A stretch of DNA of 64,000 nt, taken from contig JAEUHR010000016.1 of NCBI GenBank assembly GCA_016794425.1, forward strand, positions 1-64,000, in the 5' to 3' direction. The DNA comes from Planctomycetota bacterium (GTDB lineage Bacteria; Planctomycetota; UBA1135; UBA2386). Of the stretch, positions 50,481 to 59,527 are shown piece by piece (positions within the stretch are counted from its first letter, which is position 1; the number at the start of each line of letters is the position of its first letter). The notes below the pieces were generated by a model. That model saw nothing but the letters and a program-made list of their open reading frames with translations. It was not told where the DNA came from and made no database searches. A program made the translations under genes and the position numbers.

Positions 50481-52022
50481 ATGGCCTCGAACCTGCTCAC
50501 GTGCGGCGTCCCACCGCGATCCCGGTTCCCCCTCTCGTTGCTTGCGGGAGCTCTGCTCGCCGCGGCCACGGCGCCCGCGCAAGCGGAGAACTGGCGCAGC
50601 CAGACCATCACGCTCCTCGCGCGTCCGGCCGGCAGCCCGCCGTCGACGCTCTACTCGCAAGTCTACGAAGTCGGCACCCAGAGCCAGGCAATGCCAGCGG
50701 GCACGCCGTTCCCCCCGTTCTCGGCCAGCGGCTCCTGGCAGCTCGTGCCGGCGTTCGAGTACACGATCGAGCTGCGGGTCCGGACCGCCAGCAGCCCCAT
50801 CTCCTCGCCCAATTCGTCCGTGGGCCAGCGTGCCGACCTGCAACTGAGCGCCGACTTCACGCCGGCTTCGGCCGTGACGTGGGTTTCCAGCCACCACGAG
50901 CACACCACGGAGGCAGGCAACATCCTGCAGCCGGGACTCTGGGACCAGTACATCAACATCGGCAGCGGGTTTCCCTGGCAGGATGCGTCGTCCGGGTCCG
51001 TCAACGGCAGCACCGCCGAAGGGACGACCTTCATCGACAAGCCGACGTCGTCGACGAACACGACGCTGACCCTGCTCGCCAGTGCGGAAGTGAACTCGTG
51101 GCAGAACGTGCCACCACCGCCGCCGTACTGGTCCGTCGGCTACTACAGCGGTCTGGCGCGCCTGGAGTTCACGGTCTCGCAGCCGACCACGCTGACCCTC
51201 GACGTGACGGCAAGCGGCGAAGTGCGAGGCGAATCGCAGCACTTCCCGGTGCTGCCGATCGTGCCGCCCAACGGGTTCTCGGGCGGCAGTGGCTGGTGGT
51301 ACGACCCACCACTCGCCCTCGGCTTCGACTTCCAGATGGCCGGCGGGTCCCTGTTCACCGACATCCTCACGCTGCCGGTCGGCATCGACGGCGACGGCAT
51401 GTTCGAGGTCGAAGTCGGCAACCAGAGCCTCGGTCAGTTCGCCGAGGGCACGCGCGTCGACTTCCGCCAGATCCTCGGCGGCAACGGCGTGCCGGCGTTC
51501 CGCATCGTCGGTATCGACCCTGCGGTCGACTCGACCGACGCCATGGTGTTCCCGGTGCAACTGGCGTTCGACACACCGACGGCGGACTTCACGATGACCC
51601 CGGTGCTCTGGCGCAAGGTCGGCACGACCTGCGCCGACGTGGCGCTGTGCCCGCAGTGCCCCGCGCTGGAACTGGCGCCGGTCGGCCAGGCGATCGAAGG
51701 CAACCTGAACTTCGCCATCGGCGTCGACCACGGGCCGGCCAACGGCATCGCCGCGTTCTTCGTCGGCCTCGGCTCGGCCTCACCCGCTCCGTTGCCACTG
51801 TTCTGCGGTTCGGTCGTGCTGCCGCTGCAGAACGCCGTGGTCGACATCGGCGCGACGGCACTGACCGGCAGCGCTGCCTGCGACGGCTCCGGTTCGGTTC
51901 CGCTGCCGCTCGTACCGGTGCCGAGCCTGCTCGGCGCGTTCTTGACCGTGCAGGCGATCACGATCTGCCCTGCGGGCGGTCTCGGGCTCACCCACGGCAT
52001 CGAGTTCGCGGTCGGCAGCTGA
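50481..52022 (+). CDS. Secreted protein of unknown function, C-terminal module present
   Basis: A 513-residue exported protein (leader LSLLAGALLAAATAPAQA). Residues about 40-390 are a mix of Ser/Thr-rich beta structure (TSSTNTTLTLLASAEV, LEFTVSQPTTLTLDVTASGEVRG). A Cys pair (CADVALCPQCPALEL) at about residue 395 introduces the last 115 residues, which fit the shared C-terminal module (LNFAIGVDHG, FCGSVVLPLQ, then GIEFAVGS at the end). The function is unknown. It is convergent with the next gene, with a hairpin spanning the two stops. Confidence 0.76.
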   Translation: MASNLLTCGVPPRSRFPLSLLAGALLAAATAPAQAENWRSQTITLLARPAGSPPSTLYSQVYEVGTQSQAMPAGTPFPPFSASGSWQLVPAFEYTIELRVRTASSPISSPNSSVGQRADLQLSADFTPASAVTWVSSHHEHTTEAGNILQPGLWDQYINIGSGFPWQDASSGSVNGSTAEGTTFIDKPTSSTNTTLTLLASAEVNSWQNVPPPPPYWSVGYYSGLARLEFTVSQPTTLTLDVTASGEVRGESQHFPVLPIVPPNGFSGGSGWWYDPPLALGFDFQMAGGSLFTDILTLPVGIDGDGMFEVEVGNQSLGQFAEGTRVDFRQILGGNGVPAFRIVGIDPAVDSTDAMVFPVQLAFDTPTADFTMTPVLWRKVGTTCADVALCPQCPALELAPVGQAIEGNLNFAIGVDHGPANGIAAFFVGLGSASPAPLPLFCGSVVLPLQNAVVDIGATALTGSAACDGSGSVPLPLVPVPSLLGAFLTVQAITICPAGGLGLTHGIEFAVGS

Positions 52023-52028
52023 CCCGGC

Positions 52029-52050
52029 CGCTGGCGCTACGGCGCCAGCG
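52029..52050. terminator. Hairpin over convergent stops
   Basis: Perfect 9-bp inverted repeat (CGCTGGCGC / GCGCCAGCG, loop TACG) directly after the plus-strand stop and covering the last codons of the minus-strand gene. A bidirectional terminator is inferred from position. Confidence 0.5.
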
Positions 52051-54199
52051 TCACCAGCATGCGGTTGCTCGCGGCGAGGTTCGGCACGAACGGGCACGGG
52101 CTCGCCGCCGCGGGCCACAGCAGCCACTGGAACTCGATCTGCGTGCCCAGGTAGACCGGGTCGCACCACGGCAGGAACGAGCGCCGCGCGGTGCCGTTCA
52201 GCGCCAGTTCGGCCTCGAGCACCAGGAAGTTCGTCAGCTCGCAGCCGCACAGGATCGACGAGCCGCCGAGGCTCAGGCTCAGCAGCGCGAACGGCGCGGT
52301 CGGATCGCCGCCGGTCAGGTTGAAGCTGAAGCCCTCGTTGCCCGGGGCGAACGCGCCGATCGCGCTCGCGGTGCCGCCGTTGCCGCAGCCCGCACTGAGG
52401 AACTGCGCCGGCAGACCGACCATCGCGGCGTAGCGCCGGCCCACGACACTGCCGCGGAACGGCGGCGTCAGTTCGGTCTCGTTCCAGGCCAGCAGCGCCT
52501 CCGCGACCGCACTGCCGCCGGCGAACGCAGGCGCCACGCGCGGCGCCAGCGCGTTGGGCCGCGCCACCGCGTCGAGCTGGAACGTCTCGCTGCACACCGC
52601 ACAGTCGGGCTTCAGGGCGATGCCGCGCAGCTCGTTGTCGAACGGGTTCGCGGTCGGCTCGAGCCACGTCACGACGAAGCGCTCGCCGAGGCAGCCGACG
52701 TCGAGTTCGAGACCGACCGTGGCGGCGATCGATGCGCCGGCGCCGACCGTCAGGGCAGTGCCGTCCCAGCCGATCGGCAGCGCTTCGAGCTGGCCGGCGC
52801 CGGTGCGCCACGCGGCGACGTGTTCGATGCCGTCGCCGTCGAACGCACACGCACTCGGCACGCCGACCCCACCGCTACCGATCACGACGATGCTGCCGAC
52901 CACGTGGCCGTCGTAGCCGAGCGGCACCGCGACGTGTGTGTCGGCGAAGATCGAAGACGTGGCGCCCAGCAGCACCATGCCGTTCGGCACGCGGCTCTTC
53001 GCCAGCCACATCCGCTGCGAGAACGGCAGGAGCGCCGCCGTGGTGACGTCGTACGGCAGCGACGCGACCAGGTTACCGGTCGCACCGACGTCGATCGTGG
53101 CCGTGAACACGTCGCCACTGCTGCCGACCGCACCCTGCCACGCGACCAGCGCCGCGGTGCCCGTGAACGACCGGTCGCCCGCCATCGACACCTCGGCATC
53201 GCGGCTGCCGGCCGCGCCGGAGACGCCGATCGCGATGCCGAGCGTCGTCCCCTGCACGCTGCGCGCGCGCAGCGTCCACGGCCCGAACGGCACCGGCGCC
53301 TCGTTCCAGCAGACGACGTGGCGGTCGCGGCTTCGCACGTAGCACACGGCCGGCCGGCCTTCGTTGGTCGGCGTCAGTGTGATGCTCAGCGGTGCGCCGA
53401 CGAGGCTGCCGTCGGCGGCGACGCGCTGCGCGCGGATGTCCTGGTCGAAGTACGAGAACACGCGGCGGTACACGACCAGCGTCGAACCGTCGCCGACGCC
53501 ATGCGCGGCGTCGACCTGGTCTTCGTCGAAGAACGAGTCGCCGATCAGGAACCCGGGCGCCAGCAGCGGATCGAGCGTCAGCGGGTAGGCCGCGCTGGCG
53601 ACGAACGCGGCCGGCAGGCGCAGCTCGAGCGTGTCGCCGTCCAGCTGCAGCGAGCCGGCGCAGCGGCGCTGCGCGGCATCGATGCCGGTCACCGCGCCGA
53701 TCGTGACGCCGCCGACCCGGCCGTCGTGGAAGAACAGCGTGCCGTCGGGCTGCCGGTGGCCGCCGAGCCCGGTCTCGACCGTGAGGTGCACGACCAGGTC
53801 CCCGTCGCCGGCCGGACGCGATGCGAACACGAAGCTCTGCTCGACGCCGTCGCGGCGCGCGTCGTAGCGTTCGACGACCGGACCGCGCCGGATCGCCAGA
53901 TGCCGTTCGCCGGCCTGCAGTTCGCCGGCGACCGCGTCGGCAGCGAGCAGCTGCTGGTCGCCGACCGCGATCTGTCGCAGCCGCAGCGTCAGCGGCCGGT
54001 TCGCGGCCGCGGCGCTGCCGAGCGCCGGCACGAACGTGAACGCGCCGGCCGCGTAGGTGGCCTTGTAGCCGCTGCCGATCGCCCACGGTTGGCCGTGGTC
54101 GTCGCGCACGATGCCGTGCGCGGCGCCGAGGTCGAACTGCTGCGCCGCGGCGGCGCCGGCGAAGACGAGTGAAACGAGCAGGAGGATCGGATGGCGCAT
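52037..54199 (-). CDS. Large secreted beta-propeller protein, paralogue A
   Basis: A 720-residue exported protein (leader LLLVSLVFAGAAAAQ). The N-terminal 200 residues form a domain with WAIGSGYKATY, VVERYDARRDGVEQSFVFA and LELRLPAAFVASAAYPLTLDP, a motif set seen before propellers in large bacterial secreted proteins. Residues about 215-600 look like a propeller (ERFVVTWLEP, EALLAWNE). The last 115 residues, from SAGCGNGGTASAIG to NLAASNRMLVTLAP, are a clear example of the shared C-terminal module. It shares its N-terminal domain with the next gene upstream (8 bp away), so the pair arose by duplication. The start is fixed by the signal peptide. Confidence 0.84.
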   Translation of the reverse strand: MRHPILLLVSLVFAGAAAAQQFDLGAAHGIVRDDHGQPWAIGSGYKATYAAGAFTFVPALGSAAAANRPLTLRLRQIAVGDQQLLAADAVAGELQAGERHLAIRRGPVVERYDARRDGVEQSFVFASRPAGDGDLVVHLTVETGLGGHRQPDGTLFFHDGRVGGVTIGAVTGIDAAQRRCAGSLQLDGDTLELRLPAAFVASAAYPLTLDPLLAPGFLIGDSFFDEDQVDAAHGVGDGSTLVVYRRVFSYFDQDIRAQRVAADGSLVGAPLSITLTPTNEGRPAVCYVRSRDRHVVCWNEAPVPFGPWTLRARSVQGTTLGIAIGVSGAAGSRDAEVSMAGDRSFTGTAALVAWQGAVGSSGDVFTATIDVGATGNLVASLPYDVTTAALLPFSQRMWLAKSRVPNGMVLLGATSSIFADTHVAVPLGYDGHVVGSIVVIGSGGVGVPSACAFDGDGIEHVAAWRTGAGQLEALPIGWDGTALTVGAGASIAATVGLELDVGCLGERFVVTWLEPTANPFDNELRGIALKPDCAVCSETFQLDAVARPNALAPRVAPAFAGGSAVAEALLAWNETELTPPFRGSVVGRRYAAMVGLPAQFLSAGCGNGGTASAIGAFAPGNEGFSFNLTGGDPTAPFALLSLSLGGSSILCGCELTNFLVLEAELALNGTARRSFLPWCDPVYLGTQIEFQWLLWPAAASPCPFVPNLAASNRMLVTLAP

Positions 54200-54207
54200 G
54201 GCAGGTC

Positions 54208-56415
54208 TCACTCGATGACGATCGTCAGGGCGTTGCTGAAGTCGGCCTGCAGCCACGAGCACTGCGCCGCCGGGTTGTGCATCAGCCACTGCGTGTAGAA
54301 CGTCATGCCGCGCAGCGCGCCGATGTCGGGTATCGCCAGCCCGAACGAGGCCACGCCGAAGCCGCCGACGACCGGGTAGAAGGCGAGGCCTTCGTACGGG
54401 TCTGCATAGAGGCGACAACCGCCGCACAACAGCTGCGAGACGCCGGTCGACAGCACGAACGTGCCGGTCGACGTGCCGTCGGTGTTCTGCAGCCGCACCG
54501 AGAACCACGAGTTGCCGATGCGCGCACAGCCCACCGCCTGGAACAGGCCGTCGTGGCAACCCGCGGCCACCGGCAGCTGGCCGAAGCTGCCGTCCTCGGC
54601 GTCCCACGCGACGCCGTTCAGGTCGCCGTTCTGGCCGGTGCCGGTCGAGGTCTCCCAGAGCATCAGGCCGCGGTTGTCGACGCTCGCACTGGCGGCGGCG
54701 GTCAGGTTGGTCTCGACGTCGTTGCTGTTGGCCAGCAGCACGGTCGGTTCGCACTCGAAGCAGCGCAGCTGGTCGATGGTCTTCATGAAGACCTCGGTGT
54801 CGCTCGAGCCGGGCGCCGCGCGCCGCCGCCATGCGATCATGCAGGAGCCGTCGCGGAAGCACGCGATCGCCGGATCGATCTCGTCGACGTTGACGAGGCC
54901 GGTGACCAGCGAGTTGCCGAACACGGCCAGCGTGCCCTGCACCGGGTCGTAGTAGACCGACACGGCGTGGATGTCGTTGTCGCCGGACAGTTCGTTGGCC
55001 TCGCTCTCGAACGCGACGACCCAGTGTGTGCCGTTGCCGTCGACGACTGCACTGTCCTCGTCGTCGGTGGTGTTGGTCGCGGCAACGGTGGCGAGCACGG
55101 TGACGTCGCGGTCCAGCAGCACCAGCTGCGGCTTCGTGTCGCCGAGGCCCTGCGTGCGCGGGTAGACCACGAGCCAGCGACCGGCGTCGCCGCCGTCGTG
55201 CGAGATGCGCGGCCGGCCGACGACCACCAGGCTCGTGCCCGTGGCGATCTTCGTCGGCGCGGCGGTCGCGATCGGTCCGCTGCTGAACAGCGTGATGTAG
55301 GTGGCCTGGATCGTGTTCTGCGTCGAGTTGCGGTACACCAGCAGCGCGTCGTCGTCGACCAACGACGTCTCGCTGCCGAGGTCCGGCTCGACCTGCGCGT
55401 CGGCGCCGGACACCGCGGTGTGCTCGGTGCCGACGACACCGGTCGCGCTGATCGACCGCACGAACAAGTCGCCGCCGCGTTCGTAGACGGCGAGCCACGC
55501 GCTGCGCACGGCGATGCCGGCAGCCGTCGGCGCATGGTCGTCGCCGGTGCCGGTCGTGACCGCGAACAGCGCGCCGACGACACTGCCGTTGCTGTCGAGG
55601 CGGATGCCGCGGACGTCGCGGTCGGTGGCGCTGATCGCGCGCTCGAAGACGCACAGGAACGTGCTGCCGGACGGGAACGGCGCGACGACTTCGGGCGCCT
55701 GGTAGTCGAGCGTCGAGCTGGTGACCGCGACCACGGTGCCGATCTGCGGATCGAGCACCAGCGGCAGCGCGGCGCCGTCGACGAACGCGGCCGGCAGGCG
55801 CAGCGTCAGCGTACTGCCGTCGCATGCGATCGAACCCGACGCGCGTTCGCCGCGCGCGTCGATGCCGGTGACGCCGCCGATCGCGACGCCGCCGATGCCG
55901 GGCCACTCGAAGCGCAGGCCGTCGCCAGCGGCGGCGACCAGCGGCAGTTCGGTCGCCAGTGCGAGCCGGACCACGAGGTCACCACCACCGGCCGGCAGCG
56001 CGCCGAACACGAACGACAACGCGAGGCCGCGCGCCGACACGTCGTAGCGCTCGACGCAGCTGCCGCGTCGGTAGCGCACCTTCAGTCCAGAGGCCTCGGG
56101 CTCGACCGCCGTCGCCGGCACGGCCGCACCGTCGCGGCCGACGTCGAGCAGGCGCAGCGCCAGCGGCAGGTTGCGCGGCGCCTGGGCGCCCAGCGCCGGC
56201 GTGAACTCGACGCCGTCGGCGCGGAACGACGCCTTGTAGTCGGGACCGATGCCCCACAGGGCACCGTCGATGGCCTGCAGGCCGCAGGCCTCGCGCAGCC
56301 CGACGGCCCACGTCGACGCGCGCGGCGGCGGATCCTGCACCGCGACACGCGCGGGCAGGGCGGTCAGCAGGACGGGCAGGCTCAGGGCCGCCCACGGCCA
56401 GGTCGTGGTTCGCAT
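54208..56415 (-). CDS. Large secreted beta-propeller protein, paralogue B
   Basis: A 735-residue exported protein (leader ALSLPVLLTALPARVAVQ). It matches paralogue A through the first ~215 residues: WGIGPDYKASF, CVERYDVSARGLALSFVFG and LTLRLPAAFVDGAALPLVLDP. The propeller region has repeats such as SAWLAVYERGG and RWLVVYPRTQG, then HWVVAFESEAN and CMIAWRRR. The C-terminal module is a more divergent version, starting near AAGCHDGLFQAVGC and ending DFSNALTIVIE. It is upstream of paralogue A in the same operon and divergent from the TolB-like gene. No enzymatic residues are recognised. Confidence 0.84.
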   Translation of the reverse strand: MRTTTWPWAALSLPVLLTALPARVAVQDPPPRASTWAVGLREACGLQAIDGALWGIGPDYKASFRADGVEFTPALGAQAPRNLPLALRLLDVGRDGAAVPATAVEPEASGLKVRYRRGSCVERYDVSARGLALSFVFGALPAGGGDLVVRLALATELPLVAAAGDGLRFEWPGIGGVAIGGVTGIDARGERASGSIACDGSTLTLRLPAAFVDGAALPLVLDPQIGTVVAVTSSTLDYQAPEVVAPFPSGSTFLCVFERAISATDRDVRGIRLDSNGSVVGALFAVTTGTGDDHAPTAAGIAVRSAWLAVYERGGDLFVRSISATGVVGTEHTAVSGADAQVEPDLGSETSLVDDDALLVYRNSTQNTIQATYITLFSSGPIATAAPTKIATGTSLVVVGRPRISHDGGDAGRWLVVYPRTQGLGDTKPQLVLLDRDVTVLATVAATNTTDDEDSAVVDGNGTHWVVAFESEANELSGDNDIHAVSVYYDPVQGTLAVFGNSLVTGLVNVDEIDPAIACFRDGSCMIAWRRRAAPGSSDTEVFMKTIDQLRCFECEPTVLLANSNDVETNLTAAASASVDNRGLMLWETSTGTGQNGDLNGVAWDAEDGSFGQLPVAAGCHDGLFQAVGCARIGNSWFSVRLQNTDGTSTGTFVLSTGVSQLLCGGCRLYADPYEGLAFYPVVGGFGVASFGLAIPDIGALRGMTFYTQWLMHNPAAQCSWLQADFSNALTIVIE

Positions 56416-56569
56416 GTGCGGGGGCGCAATCGGGTCCGTCCAGGGCAGCGAACCGGCCGGCCGCCGCGTTCGCGGCAACCGCGAAATCGGGCCTGCCACG
56501 AACGGCAGGCGGCGCCGCCCCGCTGCTCCTCGCTGGCGCCGCCACCTCGGCGCACCAGGAGTTCCCACG

Positions 56570-58216
56570 ATGCGCTACCTGCCGTTCCCGAGCCTCTCGT
56601 TGCTGCCGGCGCTGCTGGCCGCCACGTCCCTGACCGCGCAGTCGACGGTCCGGGTCAGTGTCGATTCGAACGGCGTCGGTGCCAGCAGCGGCAGCGCGTC
56701 GCCGGCCATCTCCGCCGACGGGCGCTTCGTCGCGTTCTACAGCAGCGCTGGCAACCTGGTGCCCGGGGACACCAATGCGCGCGCCGACGTGTTCGTCCGC
56801 GACACGCACACCGGCACGACGACGCGGGTCAGCGTCGCCACCGGCGGCGCGCAGGCAAACCACGATTGCCTCGCGCCCGTGATCTCGCGCGACGGACGCT
56901 TCGTCCTGTTCGAGAGCAGCGCCTCCAACCTCGTCGCCGGCGACGGCAACGGGCTCACCGACGTGTTCGTGCACGACCGCCTCACCGGCACCACGACCTG
57001 CGTCAGCGTGTCCCCGGCCGGCACGACCGGCTTCTCCGGCCACAGCCGCGCGGCCACGATCACCGACGACGGCAGATTCGTGGCGTTCCACAGCGGTGCG
57101 CAGGATCTCGTGGCCGGCGACACGAACTCGGTCGACGACATCTTCGTCCGCGATCGCCAGACCAACACGACCACGCGCGTCAGCGTGCGCAGCGACGGCA
57201 GCCAGACCTTCGCGCCGAGCACGTGGGCCTGGATCAGCGGCGATGGCACGAGCATCGCCTTCCACAGCCATGACTCACTGGTGCCGTCGGACCCGTGGGC
57301 CACTCCGGACATGTGGGTCAAGAACCTCGTGACGGGCAGTCTGACGATCGCCAGCCTGACCCTGCTCGGCACGCCGGCAGCCACTGCCGGCAGCGTGCTC
57401 GGAATGTCGCCGGACGGACGCTTGCTGCTGATCTCCAGTGGCGCGAACGACCTCGTCGCCAACGACCTGAACCCCGGCGGCGACTACTTCGTGCGCGACA
57501 TGCTGCTCGGCACGACGGAGCTGGTGTCGCTGACGTCGACCGGCGGCCCGGTGCTGGGTACGCAGTGGTCGTGCGCGATGTCGGACGACGGGCGCAAGGT
57601 CGTGTTCGCCGCAACCGCCGCCAACGTCGTGCCCGGCGACACGAACGCCGTCGAGGATGCCTTCGTGCGCGACCGCTGGCTCGGCACCGTGACGCGCGTC
57701 AGCCTGACGGCCACCGGCGCCCAGTGCAACAACGGCACGCGCATCGCCGTGATCTCCGGCGAGGGCCGGCACGTGGCGTTCACCACGTCGGCCAACAATG
57801 TGGTCGCCGGCGACACCAACGGCGTGCTCGACGTCTTCCTGCGCGACACCGAAGTGTCGGGCTGCGGCACCGGCGGCACCGCATCGACCTACGGCGGCAC
57901 GTTCCAGACCGGCAATGCCACGTTCGGCTTCCAGGTGACCGGCGCCGATCCGGCGGCGCTCCTGGTGCTCGACCTCGGCTTCGCCAGTCCCGGCATCGAG
58001 TGCGGCAGCTGCGTGCTGACCGTGCCGGTCATCCTCGCGGCGACGCCGAACGTCGGCGGCACCGGGCAGTACTCGTTCCCGGTGCCGAACGACCCGAGCT
58101 ACATCGGCCCGAGCTTCGAGTTCCAGTGGCTGTCGCTGTTCACGGTCGCGAGCCCGTGCCCGCTGCTGCCCAACCTGTCGGCGACCGGCCGCGTGCGGTT
58201 CTCGGCCGTGTTGTGA
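56570..58216 (+). CDS. Secreted WD40/PD40-like propeller protein with shared C-terminal module
   Basis: A 548-residue exported protein. AGGAG lies about eight bases before the ATG. After the signal peptide (LLAATSLTAQS) come about eight TolB-type PD40 repeats of roughly 47 residues, each with SxDGRFVAFxSxAxNLVxGDTN and VFVRDxxTGTTTRVSV. The DTN/D-rich loops could bind calcium. From GCGTGGTASTYGG (about residue 435) to the end, the last 113 residues closely match the C-terminal module of paralogue A (same GCG start, the ECGSC pair, the FEFQWL element, then NLSATGRVRFSAVL). A structural or adhesive surface role is likely. Confidence 0.85.
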   Translation: MRYLPFPSLSLLPALLAATSLTAQSTVRVSVDSNGVGASSGSASPAISADGRFVAFYSSAGNLVPGDTNARADVFVRDTHTGTTTRVSVATGGAQANHDCLAPVISRDGRFVLFESSASNLVAGDGNGLTDVFVHDRLTGTTTCVSVSPAGTTGFSGHSRAATITDDGRFVAFHSGAQDLVAGDTNSVDDIFVRDRQTNTTTRVSVRSDGSQTFAPSTWAWISGDGTSIAFHSHDSLVPSDPWATPDMWVKNLVTGSLTIASLTLLGTPAATAGSVLGMSPDGRLLLISSGANDLVANDLNPGGDYFVRDMLLGTTELVSLTSTGGPVLGTQWSCAMSDDGRKVVFAATAANVVPGDTNAVEDAFVRDRWLGTVTRVSLTATGAQCNNGTRIAVISGEGRHVAFTTSANNVVAGDTNGVLDVFLRDTEVSGCGTGGTASTYGGTFQTGNATFGFQVTGADPAALLVLDLGFASPGIECGSCVLTVPVILAATPNVGGTGQYSFPVPNDPSYIGPSFEFQWLSLFTVASPCPLLPNLSATGRVRFSAVL

Positions 58217-58339
58217 CGCGCGCCGCGTGCGCGGGCATGATGGGCGCGGATCCCCGGTGGCACGGGCGGCGGACGCCGCGCACGGGAATTCCGCCGCGGT
58301 GGTGAAGGTCGCAGCCGTTGCGCGCCTCGAACCGGCGCC

Positions 58340-58978
58340 ATGAACGACTCCGACCCCGACCCGATCGACCGTCTCGACCACGACCTGGCGCGCCACGCCG
58401 ATCGCGTGGCGCCGACGACCTTCGACCTGCCCCGGCTGCGGCGCCGCGCGCGCTGGCTCGGCGCCGGCCCGTGGCTGCTGCTGCTGGCCCTGCTCGCGGC
58501 GATCGCGGCGATGGCGGTGACGCGCCAGTGGTGGGCGCTGGCGGCGCTGCTGGTGTTCCTGCCGCGCCGCGTCGCGGCACTCGGCGAACACCGCGCCGAA
58601 CTGACTGCGATGGCGGCGGCGCCGGACGCCGTGCTGCTCGGCCGTGAGTGGCTCGGCCACAAGCTGTGGTCGTACCGGTTCTCGGTCGTCGTCGAGTCGC
58701 TGCTTGGCGTCGGCCTGGGCCTCGCCGCCTGGGCCAGCGCGTCGTTGCCGCTCGCAGTGGTCGCCGCCGCGCTGACCACGATCGCGATGTTCCGGCTGCT
58801 CGCGGTGCTGCCGTCGCTCGAAGCCGCGAACCGCGAACTGGGCGGCGACCCGCCGACGCGCTGGATGCTGTTCGTGCTGCTGGTCGTCGTGCTGCTGGTG
58901 GCGCCGTTCTACCTGCTGGCCCGCATCGTGGTCCGCGCCGGGCAGTGGCTGCGCGGCGAGCGGAGGGCCCGCGCGTGA
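58340..58978 (+). CDS. Membrane protein coupled to an ECF sigma factor (putative anti-sigma partner)
   Basis: A 212-residue protein with a short acidic N-terminus (MNDSDPDPIDRLDHDLARH), then four hydrophobic helices. No zinc-binding HxxxCxxC of the ZAS anti-sigma domain is seen. The stop overlaps the GTG start of the sigma gene (GTGA), so the two proteins are made together. A regulatory partnership is likely, although the usual order places the anti-sigma gene after its sigma factor. It could instead be a sensor or transporter-like regulator. Confidence 0.68.
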   Translation: MNDSDPDPIDRLDHDLARHADRVAPTTFDLPRLRRRARWLGAGPWLLLLALLAAIAAMAVTRQWWALAALLVFLPRRVAALGEHRAELTAMAAAPDAVLLGREWLGHKLWSYRFSVVVESLLGVGLGLAAWASASLPLAVVAAALTTIAMFRLLAVLPSLEAANRELGGDPPTRWMLFVLLVVVLLVAPFYLLARIVVRAGQWLRGERRARA

Positions 58979-59526
58979 TCGATCCGGACCAGGAGCACCG
59001 CCTGGCCGCAGCGCTGCGCTCGGCCGACCGGGCCGAGCGGGACCGCGCGATGCACGAACTGCACGACCGGCTCGGCCGGCCGCTGTTCCAGTTGTGCCTG
59101 CGCATCACCTGCGACGCCGCGCTGGCCGAGGACGCGCGCCAGGAGGCCTTCGTCGACCTGTTGCGCGGCATCGGCTCGTTCCGCGGCGACGCCAGACTCT
59201 CGACCTGGCTGTTCCGCATCGCGATCCGCGCCGCCTCGCGCGTGCGGGGCCGGCGGCAGGCTGGCCAGGCCGTGCGGCTCGACGACCACACTCCGGTCGG
59301 CAACGACGATCCGGTCGCGCGTTCGATCGAACGCGAGAACGCGACGCGCCTGCTGGCGGCGATCGACCGGCTGCCGGCGCCGCAGCGCGTCGTGCTCGGT
59401 CTCGCGTCGCTGCAGGGCATGGCGCACGCGGAGATCGCCGCGGTGCTGGGCATCCCCGTCGGCACGGTCGGCTCGCGGCTGCACGAAGCCCGCGAACGGC
59501 TGCGCGCGGCGCTCGACCCGCCGTGA
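58975..59526 (+). CDS. ECF RNA polymerase sigma factor
   Basis: A 183-residue sigma factor from a GTG start. Region 2 is seen in LFQLCLRITCDAALAEDARQ and STWLFRIAIRAASR. Region 4 is LPAPQRVVLGLASLQG then the helix-turn-helix HAEIAAVLGIPVGTVGSRLH. It pairs with the membrane protein before it and ends one base before the convergent membrane protein of a second sigma operon. The GTG overlapping the previous stop fixes the start. Confidence 0.92.
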   Translation: MIDPDQEHRLAAALRSADRAERDRAMHELHDRLGRPLFQLCLRITCDAALAEDARQEAFVDLLRGIGSFRGDARLSTWLFRIAIRAASRVRGRRQAGQAVRLDDHTPVGNDDPVARSIERENATRLLAAIDRLPAPQRVVLGLASLQGMAHAEIAAVLGIPVGTVGSRLHEARERLRAALDPP

Positions 59527-59527
59527 C

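Noticed and set aside
50339..54172. 1277-residue plus-strand open frame
   Set aside because: Low-complexity Arg/Gln/Asp/His sequence antisense to paralogue A and out of frame with the real 50481 gene.
52037..55906. Possible fusion of both paralogues in one frame
   Set aside because: The frame upstream of 54199 is out of register with paralogue B, and a signal peptide marks the true start at 54199.
54169..57273. 1034-residue plus-strand open frame
   Set aside because: Antisense to paralogue B; low-complexity composition without signal peptide or domain.
58340..58978. Classic zinc anti-sigma factor
   Set aside because: No HxxxCxxC motif and the order relative to the sigma gene is reversed; only a putative partner is claimed.
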